64,000 bases of DNA from Myxococcota bacterium (GCA_029251165.1 JAQXDW010000042.1:35100-99099), one strand, 5' to 3'; positions 16,027 to 25,343 are shown, counted from the first letter of the stretch. Program-made: numbers and translations. The notes: a model not told the origin generated them from the letters alone.

Positions 16027-18222
16027 TCAGTCTTCAGGACCCTCACCCAGAAGTGAGAAGCCGGACTCCAGCCAGGAGACCACCACATCGCGCATCACCA
16101 GGGCAGGGGCCTTGGGGCGGGGGTCCTCTATCCAGGACGTCAGGGTCTGATGGGTCGAGCCATCGTCGGGCGTGAAGCTGCGCTGGAGGAGACGGTCGGT
16201 TCGAGAGATCTCCAGGGTGACGCTGTAGCCACGGATGATCAGCTCCGTCTGCTCGCACAGGTGGATGTCGCGCTCCAGGCGCAGGTGCTCGGCCTCGATA
16301 AATGTCAGCCCCGGCATCGTCCGTCGGGCCTCAGACAAGCACCGGCGGGCCTCTTCAAAGTTGCCCTCATAGCGCCGCCAGCGCCCCAGCGCGGTAGATG
16401 CCGCTGCCTTGAGCACGAGGCTGGTCTCCAGACGGGGCATCATCGCCTCGAGCTTCTGGATGGTGTTGGCTGGGTTGGGGGCCATCAGTGCGGACAGCAG
16501 CTCGATCTGGAGGCTCGTAGACTCGGGGAGATCTTCCTCCGTCGTCAACATTCCGTCGAGCATGCGCCAGGTGTTCAGCTCGATCTGATCGAGAAGATCA
16601 CCCTCCGACGACAGAATGGCAGGGAAGCCGGGGATGACCATCGGCAGCTCTGGAGTGGCCGAGCGCAGCCGGAGGGTGAGGTTCTCCATGCCGATGCTCA
16701 GGGCCTCGCCGAGTGCGCCCTCAGCTGCTGGGCGGAGCACCCGAGCAGCCCCGAGCGCGCGGCAGCCCGACAGCGCAACAGCCCGCTCGCTGGCGACCGC
16801 TGCCTGAGCCCACTGTCCGCGGATGAGGTACACGAGGATCTGCATGCCCCATGCGGTGACCGCGTGGGGCTTCTCGGCCAGGATTCCGTTGGCGTACATC
16901 AGCACGTCGTCGAGCTTCTCTGCGTCGTACAAGGCGAAGAATCGATCGATGTCCACCAGCGGCTCGGCGTCAGGAGTCTCGACGTCGCTGTCCTCTTCTC
17001 CATCCTCAGGCAGCGGACCTTCCTGGAGGATCCGGTGTGAGAAGCCAGTAGCAATCCAGGAAGACGCCAGGTCTTTGAGGAAGTCTGCGACCTGCTCTGG
17101 AGAGCGGTCGTCGTGGCCGGTCATCTGTGCGGCCTCTTCCTCCCAGGAGAAGCCGGTGCTGGTGGCGGTTCGGTAGATCGACAGGTTGAAGCCGAAGCCG
17201 CTCAGCTCGATCTCGCCGGCCTCCAGAAGCCGGCGGTCTCGTGACAGCAGGCTTCGCTCTCGGCGCGGACGGTGACCGGTCATCCCCTCTAAGATGCGGC
17301 CAGCCTCCATGAAGTCACACCGCCAGCGTGCACAGCGCGCCAGGGCCAGCCGGACTGCCCCTCTCCAGTGCGCGGCTGCGTTCTCCTGGTGCTCGACCAG
17401 AAGAAGCCGCGACTGACTCAGCGAGGGGGCGAGCAGTCCGATGAACAGCATCCGATGTGTCTCGTCGAGCCCGACATCATCGAGCCACTCCAGCGCCATC
17501 TGGACCACGGTGACGTTGGTCTGGCGGATTGCCTCGGCCTCATCGCGAGACAGCGTGCGCAGACCGGGGATGCGGAACCAGGACTCCGGACGGCGCGCCT
17601 CGAGGCGGAGGTAGAGGCCATCTTGAGCACGGCTGAGGGCATCGGACTGCCGGCCCTGGAGCATCGCAGCGATGGCGCTGAGGGTGACGACATGGCGAAC
17701 TGGGTAGCGCAAGAGGAGAGCATCGGCGGTGGCGATGACGTCTGAGAACCGGCCAAGGCAGAGCTGGCTGGCTGCGACGAGGTAGGCCCCCACGATGCTG
17801 CCGGGATCAGCACGACACTCCGCTCCGGCGGCCTCCAGAAGCATCTCGGGGTCCTCTTGCAGGAGCTTCAGCGCCTCACCTGGGTTGAGCAGCGGGCCGT
17901 CCTCGATGGTCGGCCCCGAATGGGGACGGATCGCGGCGATGCGCTCGCTGACGGAGAGGGCCGCCTGCAGCGTCAGCCAGATCTGCTCGTGGTACTCCCC
18001 CTCAAACAGGTTGTCTCCGATCGCGGAGAGTTGTCCATGGAGACGCGCGAACCGGGCCTGAACCCCTGGATCTTGGCTCTGGTGGATCGTGGCATCTCGA
18101 GTGAGCGAGACCAGGTCTTGAAGCGGTTCATAGACTTCGTTGAAGGCTTCTTCTGGTGACAGTGGCTCGGCAAGTATGCCGTTGAGCCGCTCCGTAATTT
18201 CGACGATGCTTCGGTAGCTCAT
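16027..18222 (-). CDS. Large TPR-like helical repeat protein with two similar halves
   Basis: This 731-residue cytoplasmic-looking protein is mostly helical, with TPR/SEL-like stretches (for example WRRYEGNFEEARRCLSEAR near residue 630). The two halves appear duplicated. Each has an RW-R-x-F-x-EA-R segment, then an EL..G strand region ending in RT, and closes with a SW-x-x-x-GFS motif followed by an EGP-containing end (near residues 388 and 717). An acidic linker joins the halves. I recognise no catalytic motif. Repeat proteins like this usually act as scaffolds or sensors. It starts at the ATG at 18222, 49 bases before the helicase gene on the same strand. Confidence 0.8.
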   Translation of the reverse strand: MSYRSIVEITERLNGILAEPLSPEEAFNEVYEPLQDLVSLTRDATIHQSQDPGVQARFARLHGQLSAIGDNLFEGEYHEQIWLTLQAALSVSERIAAIRPHSGPTIEDGPLLNPGEALKLLQEDPEMLLEAAGAECRADPGSIVGAYLVAASQLCLGRFSDVIATADALLLRYPVRHVVTLSAIAAMLQGRQSDALSRAQDGLYLRLEARRPESWFRIPGLRTLSRDEAEAIRQTNVTVVQMALEWLDDVGLDETHRMLFIGLLAPSLSQSRLLLVEHQENAAAHWRGAVRLALARCARWRCDFMEAGRILEGMTGHRPRRERSLLSRDRRLLEAGEIELSGFGFNLSIYRTATSTGFSWEEEAAQMTGHDDRSPEQVADFLKDLASSWIATGFSHRILQEGPLPEDGEEDSDVETPDAEPLVDIDRFFALYDAEKLDDVLMYANGILAEKPHAVTAWGMQILVYLIRGQWAQAAVASERAVALSGCRALGAARVLRPAAEGALGEALSIGMENLTLRLRSATPELPMVIPGFPAILSSEGDLLDQIELNTWRMLDGMLTTEEDLPESTSLQIELLSALMAPNPANTIQKLEAMMPRLETSLVLKAAASTALGRWRRYEGNFEEARRCLSEARRTMPGLTFIEAEHLRLERDIHLCEQTELIIRGYSVTLEISRTDRLLQRSFTPDDGSTHQTLTSWIEDPRPKAPALVMRDVVVSWLESGFSLLGEGPED

Positions 18223-18377
18223 CTGTCCACTCCGCGCGCGGTCGCTTCACAGTAACGAGCAGAGTGCGTGCGGCCATCCATCTGGGGTCGCCCCCCACCG
18301 AGCTGGATGCGGAAGGGGACGAGCGGTGTGGTTGGATTGGGAAGTGAAGGCACGCGGAGTAGCTAACCCCGGCGACT

Positions 18378-20363
18378 TCAGCCTGCCCGGTACATCCCGG
18401 TCAGGTAGTCCATTACCATCCGGTGAGTGTTGAACACTGGCATGCAGGTGGCGATGGTGTGAGCCATGATCTTCGCCCATCGATCGGGCTGCTGGAAGGC
18501 CGGGAGGATCTCGCTGGTCAGGACCGAGTACAGGCTCTCGATGTCTGCAGCGTCCTGAGCCTCGGTGTCTTCCCAGTCTCGAGTGGTGCCGATTGCCCAG
18601 CCATTTCGTCCATCGAACGCTTCTGGCCACCAGCCGTCAAGCACCGAGCAGTTTGGATTTCCATTCAGGGCAGCTTTCTGACCGGAGGTACCGCTGGCCT
18701 CACGGGGACGCCGGGGGTTGTTGAGCCAGACGTCGCAGCCCTGGGTCATCAGACGTCCGAAGTCCGCCTCGTAGTTTGGAATCAGGATGACCCGGTCGCG
18801 GAAGCGTGGATCTCGTGCCCACCGCAGCACCCGAGCGATGATCGCCTGACCGGCGGTGTCGTTGGGGTGCGCCTTGCCGCCGTAGACGATCTGCACGCCC
18901 TGATCGAGCAGCGCGGCGAGCCGGTCGGGATCGGTGAAGATGAGATCACCACGCTTATAGGGCGCGAACCGACGGGCGAAGCCAATGGTCAGCGCGTCGG
19001 GATCGAGGACGTCGCGGCCCACACGCTTGCGAACCTCTTCGACGAGCCGGCCACGCATCGCGCGTCGGGCGGCGAGCAGCGTCTTGGCTGGGAGGCTCTC
19101 TGCGTTGCTCCAGAAGGTGAGGTCGGAGTGCTGCGCACGCCAGCCGGGGAGTCTGTCGTCAAACAGCGCCTCCATCTCCGGTGCTAACCACGCTCCGGGA
19201 TGGACACCGTTTGTGATGTGGTCGATCTGGAAGCCGAGTTCTTCGAACATCCCGCGAGAGACCTCGCCGTGGAGCTCGGAGACACCGTTGGCTGCCCGGC
19301 TGCCACGGAGGGCAAGCACGGTCATGCTCAAGGGGGTGGAGAGATCGGTGGGATCCTCGCGACCGAGATCCATGAACGTGCCCTCGCGCAGCTCCAGGGA
19401 GTCTCGGTAGGGGCCGAGGAGGTCGTTGACGCTCTCCCACCAGAACCGGTCATGACCGGCAGGAACGGGGGTGTGAGTGGTGAACACACACTTCTGCTCG
19501 GTGGCGTCCCAGGCCGCTTGTCGAGAGAGTCCGTCGCGCATGCTGTCTGCCCACAGCTCCAGCACGCTGAACGCGGCATGCCCTTCGTTCATGTGAAACA
19601 CGTCGGTCTCACGGCCGAGGGCGTTCATCAGGCGGACGCCGCCGATGCCCAGCAGGATCTCCTGTCCGATGCGGGTGCGGCTGTCGCCGCCATAGAGTCG
19701 GCGGGTGAGGTCTCGGACCTCTTCGCTGTTCTCTGGGAGGTTGGTGTCGAGAAGGTAGAGGCGGACGCCGGCGAGTCGTGCTTCCCAGGCTCGGGCGACC
19801 ATGTCCTCGCTGCCGTAGGGAATGGTGATCTGGAGGGGCTGTCCTGCATCATCGAGCACCGGGCGGAGCGCGAGATCTGTCGGAGAGCGAAGCGGGTAGG
19901 CGGAGGACTGCTGGCCCTCGTGGAGGACCTGGAAGAAGTAGCCCTCTCGGTAAAACAGGCCGACTCCGGCGAAGTCCAGGCCGAGATCGGCCGCGCTGCG
20001 GATGTGATCTCCGGCGAGGATGCCGAGTCCACCCGAGTAGATGGGCAGTGACTCATGAATCCCGAATTCCATACACAGATAGGTGATGGTCGGGCAGTCG
20101 GGCATCGGGGGCGCGGCGCGCACGGCCTCCCAGCGCGCTAAAAGGGGGGCGGCCCGCTCCAGCCATGCATCGGGAATCGTCTCCACCTCGCGCAGCATCG
20201 CAACGGGGCTGTGGTTCAGCGCGTCCCACAGGGTCGGATCGAGGTCGCGCCACAGCGCATTTACCCCAGGGATTCCGCTCCACCAGAGGTCGTAAGCCAG
20301 CTCAGTCAGTTGTTCTCTCATAGGGTAGACGTGTATCAGATTCGTCTCGATGTGGTGACTCAT
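18378..20363 (-). CDS. glgP: Alpha-glucan (glycogen) phosphorylase
   Basis: This enzyme releases glucose-1-phosphate from glycogen or maltodextrin using pyridoxal phosphate. The 661-residue protein matches the short bacterial/archaeal phosphorylase type. Motifs are LAYDLWWSG near the N-terminus, YLCMEFGIHESLPIYSGGLG, HMNEGHAAF (active-site His region), FARRFAPYKRG, and the PLP-lysine region EASGTSGQKAALNGN near residue 570. It is shorter than E. coli GlgP (about 800 residues), as is usual for this subgroup. The ATG at 20363 lies inside a perfect 20-base inverted repeat and lacks a clear ribosome-binding site. malQ is encoded separately at 31226-32695 and would supply debranched or extended dextrins. 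Confidence 0.9.
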   Translation of the reverse strand: MSHHIETNLIHVYPMREQLTELAYDLWWSGIPGVNALWRDLDPTLWDALNHSPVAMLREVETIPDAWLERAAPLLARWEAVRAAPPMPDCPTITYLCMEFGIHESLPIYSGGLGILAGDHIRSAADLGLDFAGVGLFYREGYFFQVLHEGQQSSAYPLRSPTDLALRPVLDDAGQPLQITIPYGSEDMVARAWEARLAGVRLYLLDTNLPENSEEVRDLTRRLYGGDSRTRIGQEILLGIGGVRLMNALGRETDVFHMNEGHAAFSVLELWADSMRDGLSRQAAWDATEQKCVFTTHTPVPAGHDRFWWESVNDLLGPYRDSLELREGTFMDLGREDPTDLSTPLSMTVLALRGSRAANGVSELHGEVSRGMFEELGFQIDHITNGVHPGAWLAPEMEALFDDRLPGWRAQHSDLTFWSNAESLPAKTLLAARRAMRGRLVEEVRKRVGRDVLDPDALTIGFARRFAPYKRGDLIFTDPDRLAALLDQGVQIVYGGKAHPNDTAGQAIIARVLRWARDPRFRDRVILIPNYEADFGRLMTQGCDVWLNNPRRPREASGTSGQKAALNGNPNCSVLDGWWPEAFDGRNGWAIGTTRDWEDTEAQDAADIESLYSVLTSEILPAFQQPDRWAKIMAHTIATCMPVFNTHRMVMDYLTGMYRAG

Positions 20364-20374
20364 GTTTGAGTCAC
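20355..20374. promoter_or_regulatory. Perfect inverted repeat between glgP and the divergent aminotransferase gene
   Basis: Two exact 8-base arms (GTGACTCA and TGAGTCAC) are separated by four bases. The repeat covers the glgP start codon (20361-20363) and lies 24 bases before the divergent GTG start. It could be an operator shared by both genes, or in glgP mRNA a hairpin that hides the start codon. Confidence 0.5.
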
Positions 20375-20397
20375 GATGCCATTCAAGGAGCCCAGAC

Positions 20398-21594
20398 GTG
20401 CCCCGACACCCCGCCGCAGCACCGCACATCACCGCAATCCCTGGCGGAGTCTTCTCTCGCTTCCGCTCTCGGATCGCGACCCTGACTGGAGAGGTCTACC
20501 CCTTGCATGTCGGCGACACCTGGATGGAGCCGCTGCCTGCGGCGCGCATGGAGGCGCTGACCACGGCTGCACACCCCGGCCTGCATCGCTACCCTCCGGT
20601 CAACGGGATCCCGGAGCTGCTCGCTGCGCTCGCGGTGCGCCACGGCGTGGACTCGGGGCGCATCTTGATGACCTGCGGGGCGACCGGGGGGCTCAAGGCG
20701 GTGGCGGGTGCGATGCTGGCACCGGGAGAAGAGGTCCTGATCCTCGCACCTTATTGGCCGCTCATCGCTGGGATTGTCGCGACCAGCAACGGCACGCCGG
20801 TCGAGGTTCCGTTCCTCGATCGGGGGGCGGGCGACATCGCCGGTCGGCTGTCGAAGTACCTGACCGACAAGACCGTCGCGATCTACATCAACTCTCCCAA
20901 CAACCCCACCGGAGCGGTGCTCTCTGAGGCGGAGCTGTCTGAGCTGGCGGCGTTTGCGCGTGCGCACGACCTCTGGATCTGGGCCGACGAGATCTATGAG
21001 CACTATGCCTACACAGCAGACTGCCATCCCGTCGCGGGCTTTGCGCCAGAGCGCACGGTGTCGGTCTTCAGCTTCTCGAAAGCCTATGGACTGGCGGGCA
21101 GTCGGTGTGGATATCTCATCGGACCCGATGCTCAGGCAACAGGGCAGATCCGCAAGTCGCTCATCCACGCCTTCTACTCTGCTCCCCGAGCCAGCCAGCA
21201 GTCCGCGCTCGCAGCGCTGCTCGGGGGAGATGCCTGGCTGGCCGACGCTGCGGCGCAGTATGAGTCCGCGGGAGCGAATGCGGCACTGACCCTCGGGCTT
21301 CCAGCCCCACAGGGCGGCACGTTCCTGTTCTTCGATGTCTCCGATTGCCTGGACGAGCGGGGCCTTGATGGCTTCTTGTTTGATTGCCTGGAGGAGAACC
21401 TCATCCTTGCACCGGGGGCCTCATTTGGCCCCGGGCACTACAGCAATTTCGTCCGTCTTTGCTTCACCGCCGCACCGCCCGAGGTCGTTCAGCGCGGGGT
21501 CGAGAAGCTCGCGGCCCTCATCGCGCGATCACGTCTCCGTGCTCTGCAGCATGGTGGCTGCGGCCCGCTCGATGACCGGAAGGCGAGTCGCTGA
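20398..21594 (+). CDS. PLP-dependent class I/II aminotransferase
   Basis: This 398-residue fold-type I aminotransferase has the expected active-site features in order: TCGATGGLKAV (cofactor phosphate loop), NSPNNPTGA (substrate-binding Asn), WADEIYEHY (Asp and Tyr contacting PLP), FSFSKAYGLAGSRCGY (Schiff-base Lys and the Arg-rich following loop), and a C-terminal FVRLCF Arg for the substrate carboxylate. The start is a GTG at 20398, seven bases after AAGGAG; an upstream ATG in frame would overlap the divergent phosphorylase start. Substrate specificity (Asp, aromatic or branched amino acids) is not readable. Its 3' end overlaps the convergent HDOD gene by 66 bases. Confidence 0.88.
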   Translation: MPRHPAAAPHITAIPGGVFSRFRSRIATLTGEVYPLHVGDTWMEPLPAARMEALTTAAHPGLHRYPPVNGIPELLAALAVRHGVDSGRILMTCGATGGLKAVAGAMLAPGEEVLILAPYWPLIAGIVATSNGTPVEVPFLDRGAGDIAGRLSKYLTDKTVAIYINSPNNPTGAVLSEAELSELAAFARAHDLWIWADEIYEHYAYTADCHPVAGFAPERTVSVFSFSKAYGLAGSRCGYLIGPDAQATGQIRKSLIHAFYSAPRASQQSALAALLGGDAWLADAAAQYESAGANAALTLGLPAPQGGTFLFFDVSDCLDERGLDGFLFDCLEENLILAPGASFGPGHYSNFVRLCFTAAPPEVVQRGVEKLAALIARSRLRALQHGGCGPLDDRKASR

Positions 21595-22305
21595 CAGGTC
21601 GAGGTGCGCCAGCGCGGCCTCTACATCGCTCTCCAGGGGCGGTGGATGGACCCAGGGCTCCAGTCCACGCTCCATATTGTTGGCGATGAAGTCTGCGATG
21701 ATGAGGGTGGCGACGATCTCATCGGAGGCCACGCCCGCGCCGAGTCGATGGTGCTGCAGTACTGCTGTACACAGCGACTCTGGTAACGACCATGACTTTA
21801 CAAGGAAACCAGCGATGGCTTCATGGGCGTACTCTAACCTCTCCCACATATCGTCATCAGAGACCTCATTCAGCGCCAGCGGGAGCGCAAGTCCGACGTG
21901 CTGGAGGAGCGCCACGGCGAACGCTGTCTCGCTGTGGACGGCGGCGTGTTGGCAGATCACTCGCGTAATATAAGCTGTCGCCAGGCTGTGTTTCCACATG
22001 TCCTGCATGGTTGCACTGGGCTTGTTGAACACCGCTCGAGCCAGCGCAGCCTGGAGAGCGAGTCCCCGGACCCCGGACAGGCCGATCCGATCGACGAGTC
22101 GCGAGATGTTGGTGATTGGTCGTCGTCCACTGTAGTAAGGCTTCTTGGCGATATGAAGTACAGCCTCACACAGCTCAGCGTCCTCTCTTAAGAGCGCAAC
22201 AATGTCGTGCCTGGAGGCATCCTCAGGGAGCATCATGAGCTTGGGAACGAGCGCAGGTACATCCGGAATGGAGTCTCGTGAGGGTTCAAAGAGGCCCTGG
22301 TGCAT
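21529..22305 (-). CDS. HDOD-domain protein
   Basis: This 258-residue protein is essentially one HDOD domain, the degenerate HD-related output domain common in bacterial signalling proteins. Typical features are the N-terminal LPKLM-x-LP-like region (VPKLMMLPEDASRHDI), the central helix around RLVDRIGLSGVRGLALQ, and a segment ALLQHVGLALPLAL where true HD hydrolases have a conserved His-Asp pair that is missing here. No receiver or GGDEF domain is fused. HDOD proteins usually act in regulation rather than catalysis. The gene overlaps the convergent aminotransferase gene by 66 bases at its 3' end. Confidence 0.85.
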   Translation of the reverse strand: MHQGLFEPSRDSIPDVPALVPKLMMLPEDASRHDIVALLREDAELCEAVLHIAKKPYYSGRRPITNISRLVDRIGLSGVRGLALQAALARAVFNKPSATMQDMWKHSLATAYITRVICQHAAVHSETAFAVALLQHVGLALPLALNEVSDDDMWERLEYAHEAIAGFLVKSWSLPESLCTAVLQHHRLGAGVASDEIVATLIIADFIANNMERGLEPWVHPPPLESDVEAALAHLDLSATRLPVIERAAATMLQSTET

Positions 22306-22381
22306 GTTGATCTGCTACCTTTCGTTATATTTGTATAAACGGATGTACGTCTCTTCAACTGTACCATCGGGATACAATAAT

Positions 22382-23242
22382 TTACAGCGACCCACTCCAT
22401 CGACCAATGGCCTGTCCGACGCGCACTCGCATGCCTGGCGTCAGCTCCCAGGTGAAGTCTCCTGGTGGCAGCAAGAGGATCACGGTGCTGCCGAGTCCAA
22501 AGCTTCCCAGCTCAGCCGCGCGCGTGATGGCGGGTGGAGTGGGCTGAGTGACGTCTCGGGACTCGCCGCCTGTGTTGGTGATGATGTCGGCATGTGGAGA
22601 CGTCATCCGCCCGACGCCAAAGGCCCCGATCATGGCCGCAGCGATGAGTCCCCGATCCGTCTGTACCTGGAAGATGAGGCGCTCGTTGCGATCAAACAAG
22701 CCATCGATTCGACGTGTTGCTGTCGGAAAGACCGGCCAGAGCCTCCCGGGCAGGTAGCGGGTCCGCACCAGGCTACCCTCGCGAGGGGAGTGGACCCGGT
22801 GGTAGTCCTGCGGCGAGAGGTACAGCACCGCGTAGTGGCCGCCCTCGAACTGCTCTCCGGTCATCGGCGGCGCAGACTCGGTCCGTGAGTCGGCAGCACC
22901 AACGAGGTCAGCGATGCTGCCGGAGCGGGTGTCGGACTGCGCGAAGGTGCCATCGACAATTCGGCCGAAGGTGTGGACCTTTGCATCCGCTGGACTGACC
23001 AGGACCTCCGGGGTCTCATCAGTAGGGCGTGCTGCCGGCAGCAGCGGACGGAGGAAGAAGTCTGACAGCGAGGCGTAGTCCGCTGGACCCCCGACACATT
23101 CGTCGAGGTTGATCTTGTATCGCCAAGCGAAAGCCTTAATTAACAGGCGAGATAGCCCAGAACGGGAAATCGCACCCATCAGCCTTGTGGTGTGGTTCTT
23201 GGGAACAACACTCAACAGAGAAATGATCAAACCGTCACGCAT
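22382..23242 (-). CDS. psd: Phosphatidylserine decarboxylase proenzyme
   Basis: This enzyme converts phosphatidylserine to phosphatidylethanolamine at the inner membrane. It matures by self-cleavage at the Ser of the LGST motif, leaving a pyruvoyl cofactor; that motif is present (FGLGSTVILL, about 40 residues from the C-terminus). Other family signatures are SPADAKV with the catalytic Asp, and QDYHRVHSP with the His. At 286 residues the length is normal. I chose the ATG at 23242, placed eight bases after GGAGG, over a GTG nine bases upstream that is part of the ribosome-binding site. It is divergent from lgt, with about 50 bases between starts; both genes serve membrane lipid modification. 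Confidence 0.92.
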   Translation of the reverse strand: MRDGLIISLLSVVPKNHTTRLMGAISRSGLSRLLIKAFAWRYKINLDECVGGPADYASLSDFFLRPLLPAARPTDETPEVLVSPADAKVHTFGRIVDGTFAQSDTRSGSIADLVGAADSRTESAPPMTGEQFEGGHYAVLYLSPQDYHRVHSPREGSLVRTRYLPGRLWPVFPTATRRIDGLFDRNERLIFQVQTDRGLIAAAMIGAFGVGRMTSPHADIITNTGGESRDVTQPTPPAITRAAELGSFGLGSTVILLLPPGDFTWELTPGMRVRVGQAIGRWSGSL

Positions 23243-23292
23243 AACATCCACCTCCGGGGAGTTATAGCCTCCCGTCTAACGGAGCGAGCCTC

Positions 23293-24246
23293 ATGTATCC
23301 GACCCTCATTGAATACCAGGGCATCGGCTTCCACACCTGGGGCCTGATGGTCATGATGGCGTTCTTCGCCGCGTTCATGCTTGTCAGCGCGCGGGCGCGG
23401 AAGGTCGGCATCGACAGCGATAATCTGGTGCCGCTGTATATGTTGGTCAGCATCTTCGGCCTCGTCGGGGCCCGGCTGCTGCACTTCGTGTTCGCTGAGC
23501 CCGCCTCATTCTTTGGCAACCCGCTGGTCTTCTTTGACATGGGGCAGGGCGGCTTTGCCTTCCTCGGCGGCGTGATCGGCGGCGTGGTCTCTGGTGCGCT
23601 GTATGCCTGGCGCAACAACATCCCGGTCTGGAAGCTCGCAGACATTGCCGCCGCTGCGATCATGCTTGCGCTGGCGGTTGGTCGGACGGGCTGCTTCTTC
23701 GCCGGTTGCTGTCACGGCAGTCCCTGGCACACCGCCCATGCCGAGTCCGGAGAGCCGGTCGCGATCATCGACACCCTGCTCAGCTTGCCCGGCGGCAGCG
23801 TGGTGTCGGTCGAGGACTTCCCGGGGATCGCCTTAACCTTCAAGCAGGGCGTCGGCGTCGGCGCGGTCTTCGACACGCCCCTCTATCCCACACAGCTCCT
23901 TGAGATCACCGCCGGCCTGACCATCTTCACCATCCTCAGCATCATGTGGAAGCGCTTCCGTAAGTTCGACGGACAGATCATTGCTGGGATGCTCGTGCTG
24001 TATGCCCTCGCGCGCTTCAACATCGAAAAACTTCGCGGCGACAGCGTCCGTGGCGTGGACTACTTCGGCATGTTCTCCACCTCGCAGCTCGTCTCCATCG
24101 GCATGGTCTTTACTGCGCTGATCATCGTTGCGGTTCGGTTCCGAGCTGGGGTGGGCTCAGAAGTTCCGATCATTGACGACGAAGAGTACTCTGATGAAGA
24201 CTCAGACGAGGATCTCGAAGGCGACGCTCGCGAAGATGCTGTATAG
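23293..24246 (+). CDS. lgt: Phosphatidylglycerol--prolipoprotein diacylglyceryl transferase
   Basis: Lgt transfers diacylglycerol from phosphatidylglycerol to the lipobox Cys of prolipoproteins, the first step in lipoprotein maturation. The 317-residue polytopic inner-membrane protein has about seven hydrophobic helices, an early His-containing segment (IGFHTWGLM), and the Lgt signature GRTGCFFAGCCHG near residue 135. An Arg-containing segment (LYALARFNIEKLRGD) lies near the end. A tail of about 25 mostly acidic residues follows the last helix, which is unusual for Lgt. The many lipobox-containing proteins in this window would be its substrates. Confidence 0.95.
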   Translation: MYPTLIEYQGIGFHTWGLMVMMAFFAAFMLVSARARKVGIDSDNLVPLYMLVSIFGLVGARLLHFVFAEPASFFGNPLVFFDMGQGGFAFLGGVIGGVVSGALYAWRNNIPVWKLADIAAAAIMLALAVGRTGCFFAGCCHGSPWHTAHAESGEPVAIIDTLLSLPGGSVVSVEDFPGIALTFKQGVGVGAVFDTPLYPTQLLEITAGLTIFTILSIMWKRFRKFDGQIIAGMLVLYALARFNIEKLRGDSVRGVDYFGMFSTSQLVSIGMVFTALIIVAVRFRAGVGSEVPIIDDEEYSDEDSDEDLEGDAREDAV

Positions 24247-24250
24247 CGCC

Positions 24251-24499
24251 TCAGTTCTCGGTGTCGGTGCTGTCTCCGCACTCGTGACCGACGCTGTCGT
24301 CGTCATCTTGCTGATCATCGAGCGCCAGCGCGCACTCGTCCTGTAGCTCTGCGTCTGCACCGTCGTAGGTGTTCGACAGCGACTCGCAGTCGTCGTCGGG
24401 GTGACAGTCGCAGATGTAGTCGACGTAATCGTCGCAGGGGTCGGTGTCGTCACAGCCAACCACGGCCATGAGCCCCATCAAGATTATCCATGCTCGCAT
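24251..24499 (-). CDS. Small Asp/Cys-rich lipoprotein
   Basis: This 82-residue protein has a lipoprotein signal peptide (MRAWIILMGLMAVVGC). The mature chain is only 67 residues and very acidic, with about eight cysteines in a CxxY / CxC / C-type spacing and runs of aspartate. The ribosome-binding site GGAGGAG six bases before the ATG is among the best in the window, which supports a real gene. The cysteines could form disulphides and the acidic runs could bind calcium, but no function is known. It converges with lgt four bases away. Confidence 0.75.
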   Translation of the reverse strand: MRAWIILMGLMAVVGCDDTDPCDDYVDYICDCHPDDDCESLSNTYDGADAELQDECALALDDQQDDDDSVGHECGDSTDTEN

Positions 24500-24581
24500 A
24501 TCGGTCTCCTCCCAGAGATTGTTTCCATAACCCCGTTACGCATCTCAATCCGCTCTGCGATACAGGAGGCCCGGAGGCGAG

Positions 24582-25343
24582 ATGAATCGGTTTGCGGGCA
24601 AGGTTGTGGTGATCACGGGGGCGACGAGTGGTATCGGCCGCGCGATGGCTCGGGCGTTCTCTGCTGAGGGTGCGCGTGTTGTTGGGACCGGCCGGGACCA
24701 GGCTCGGCTGATGTCATTGGCGGACGAGGTCGAGCTGGTTCTGACCCTCGACGTCACCTCTGAGGACAGCGTCATGATGGCCGCTGCCGCGATCGAGGAC
24801 GGACTGGGCGCAGCAGACATCTTGATCAACAACGCCGGAATCGGGCTGTTCGAGTCCTGGGACAACACCTCCATGCGCGACTACCAGCGCATCCTGGATG
24901 TCAACCTCTTCGGTGCCATTCGGATCACACACGCGCTGCTGCCGGCGATGGTGGAGCGGGGGAGCGGCTGCGTGGTCAACGTCTCCAGCGTGGCTGGCAA
25001 GCGGGGCTACGCCAAGCACACCGCCTACTGCGCGAGCAAGCACGCCCTGCTCGGCTACACCACCGGGCTGCGCAAGGACCTCACCGGCAGCGGCGTGGAC
25101 GTGATCGGCATCTGTCCTCCAGCGGTGGACACCCCGTTCTTCGAGAACGCCGGCTTCCTCGACTACAAGGAGAAGCACGAGGGCCTCAAGCTGATGACCC
25201 CTGAGGAGGTGGCTGCCGACACCCTGGATGCCATCGCCGAGGGCAGGCGAGAGCGCATCCTCAGCGCGCGCGCGAAGGTCCTCTGGCTCCTGGACACCTT
25301 CCTCCCCAGCGGCGTGGATCTGCTGCAGAAGCTGAAGAAGTAG
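24582..25343 (+). CDS. Short-chain dehydrogenase/reductase (SDR)
   Basis: This 253-residue classical SDR oxidoreductase has the N-terminal cofactor motif VITGATSGIGRAM, NNAGIG for the central sheet, the catalytic Ser in VVNVSSVAG, and the YxxxK motif (YCASK). Length is normal. The Arg of the TGRD segment after the second strand suggests NADP preference. The substrate is unknown. The C-terminal region has a hydrophobic LWLLDTFLPSGVD segment that may touch the membrane, as in some lipid-acting SDRs. The gene stands alone, divergent from the small lipoprotein gene. Confidence 0.88.
   Translation: MNRFAGKVVVITGATSGIGRAMARAFSAEGARVVGTGRDQARLMSLADEVELVLTLDVTSEDSVMMAAAAIEDGLGAADILINNAGIGLFESWDNTSMRDYQRILDVNLFGAIRITHALLPAMVERGSGCVVNVSSVAGKRGYAKHTAYCASKHALLGYTTGLRKDLTGSGVDVIGICPPAVDTPFFENAGFLDYKEKHEGLKLMTPEEVAADTLDAIAEGRRERILSARAKVLWLLDTFLPSGVDLLQKLKK

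Noticed and set aside
22306..22381. AT-rich stretch upstream of the HDOD gene with TATACA/TATAAC
   Set aside because: The only -35-like TTGAAG is at 15-base spacing; too poor for a promoter call.
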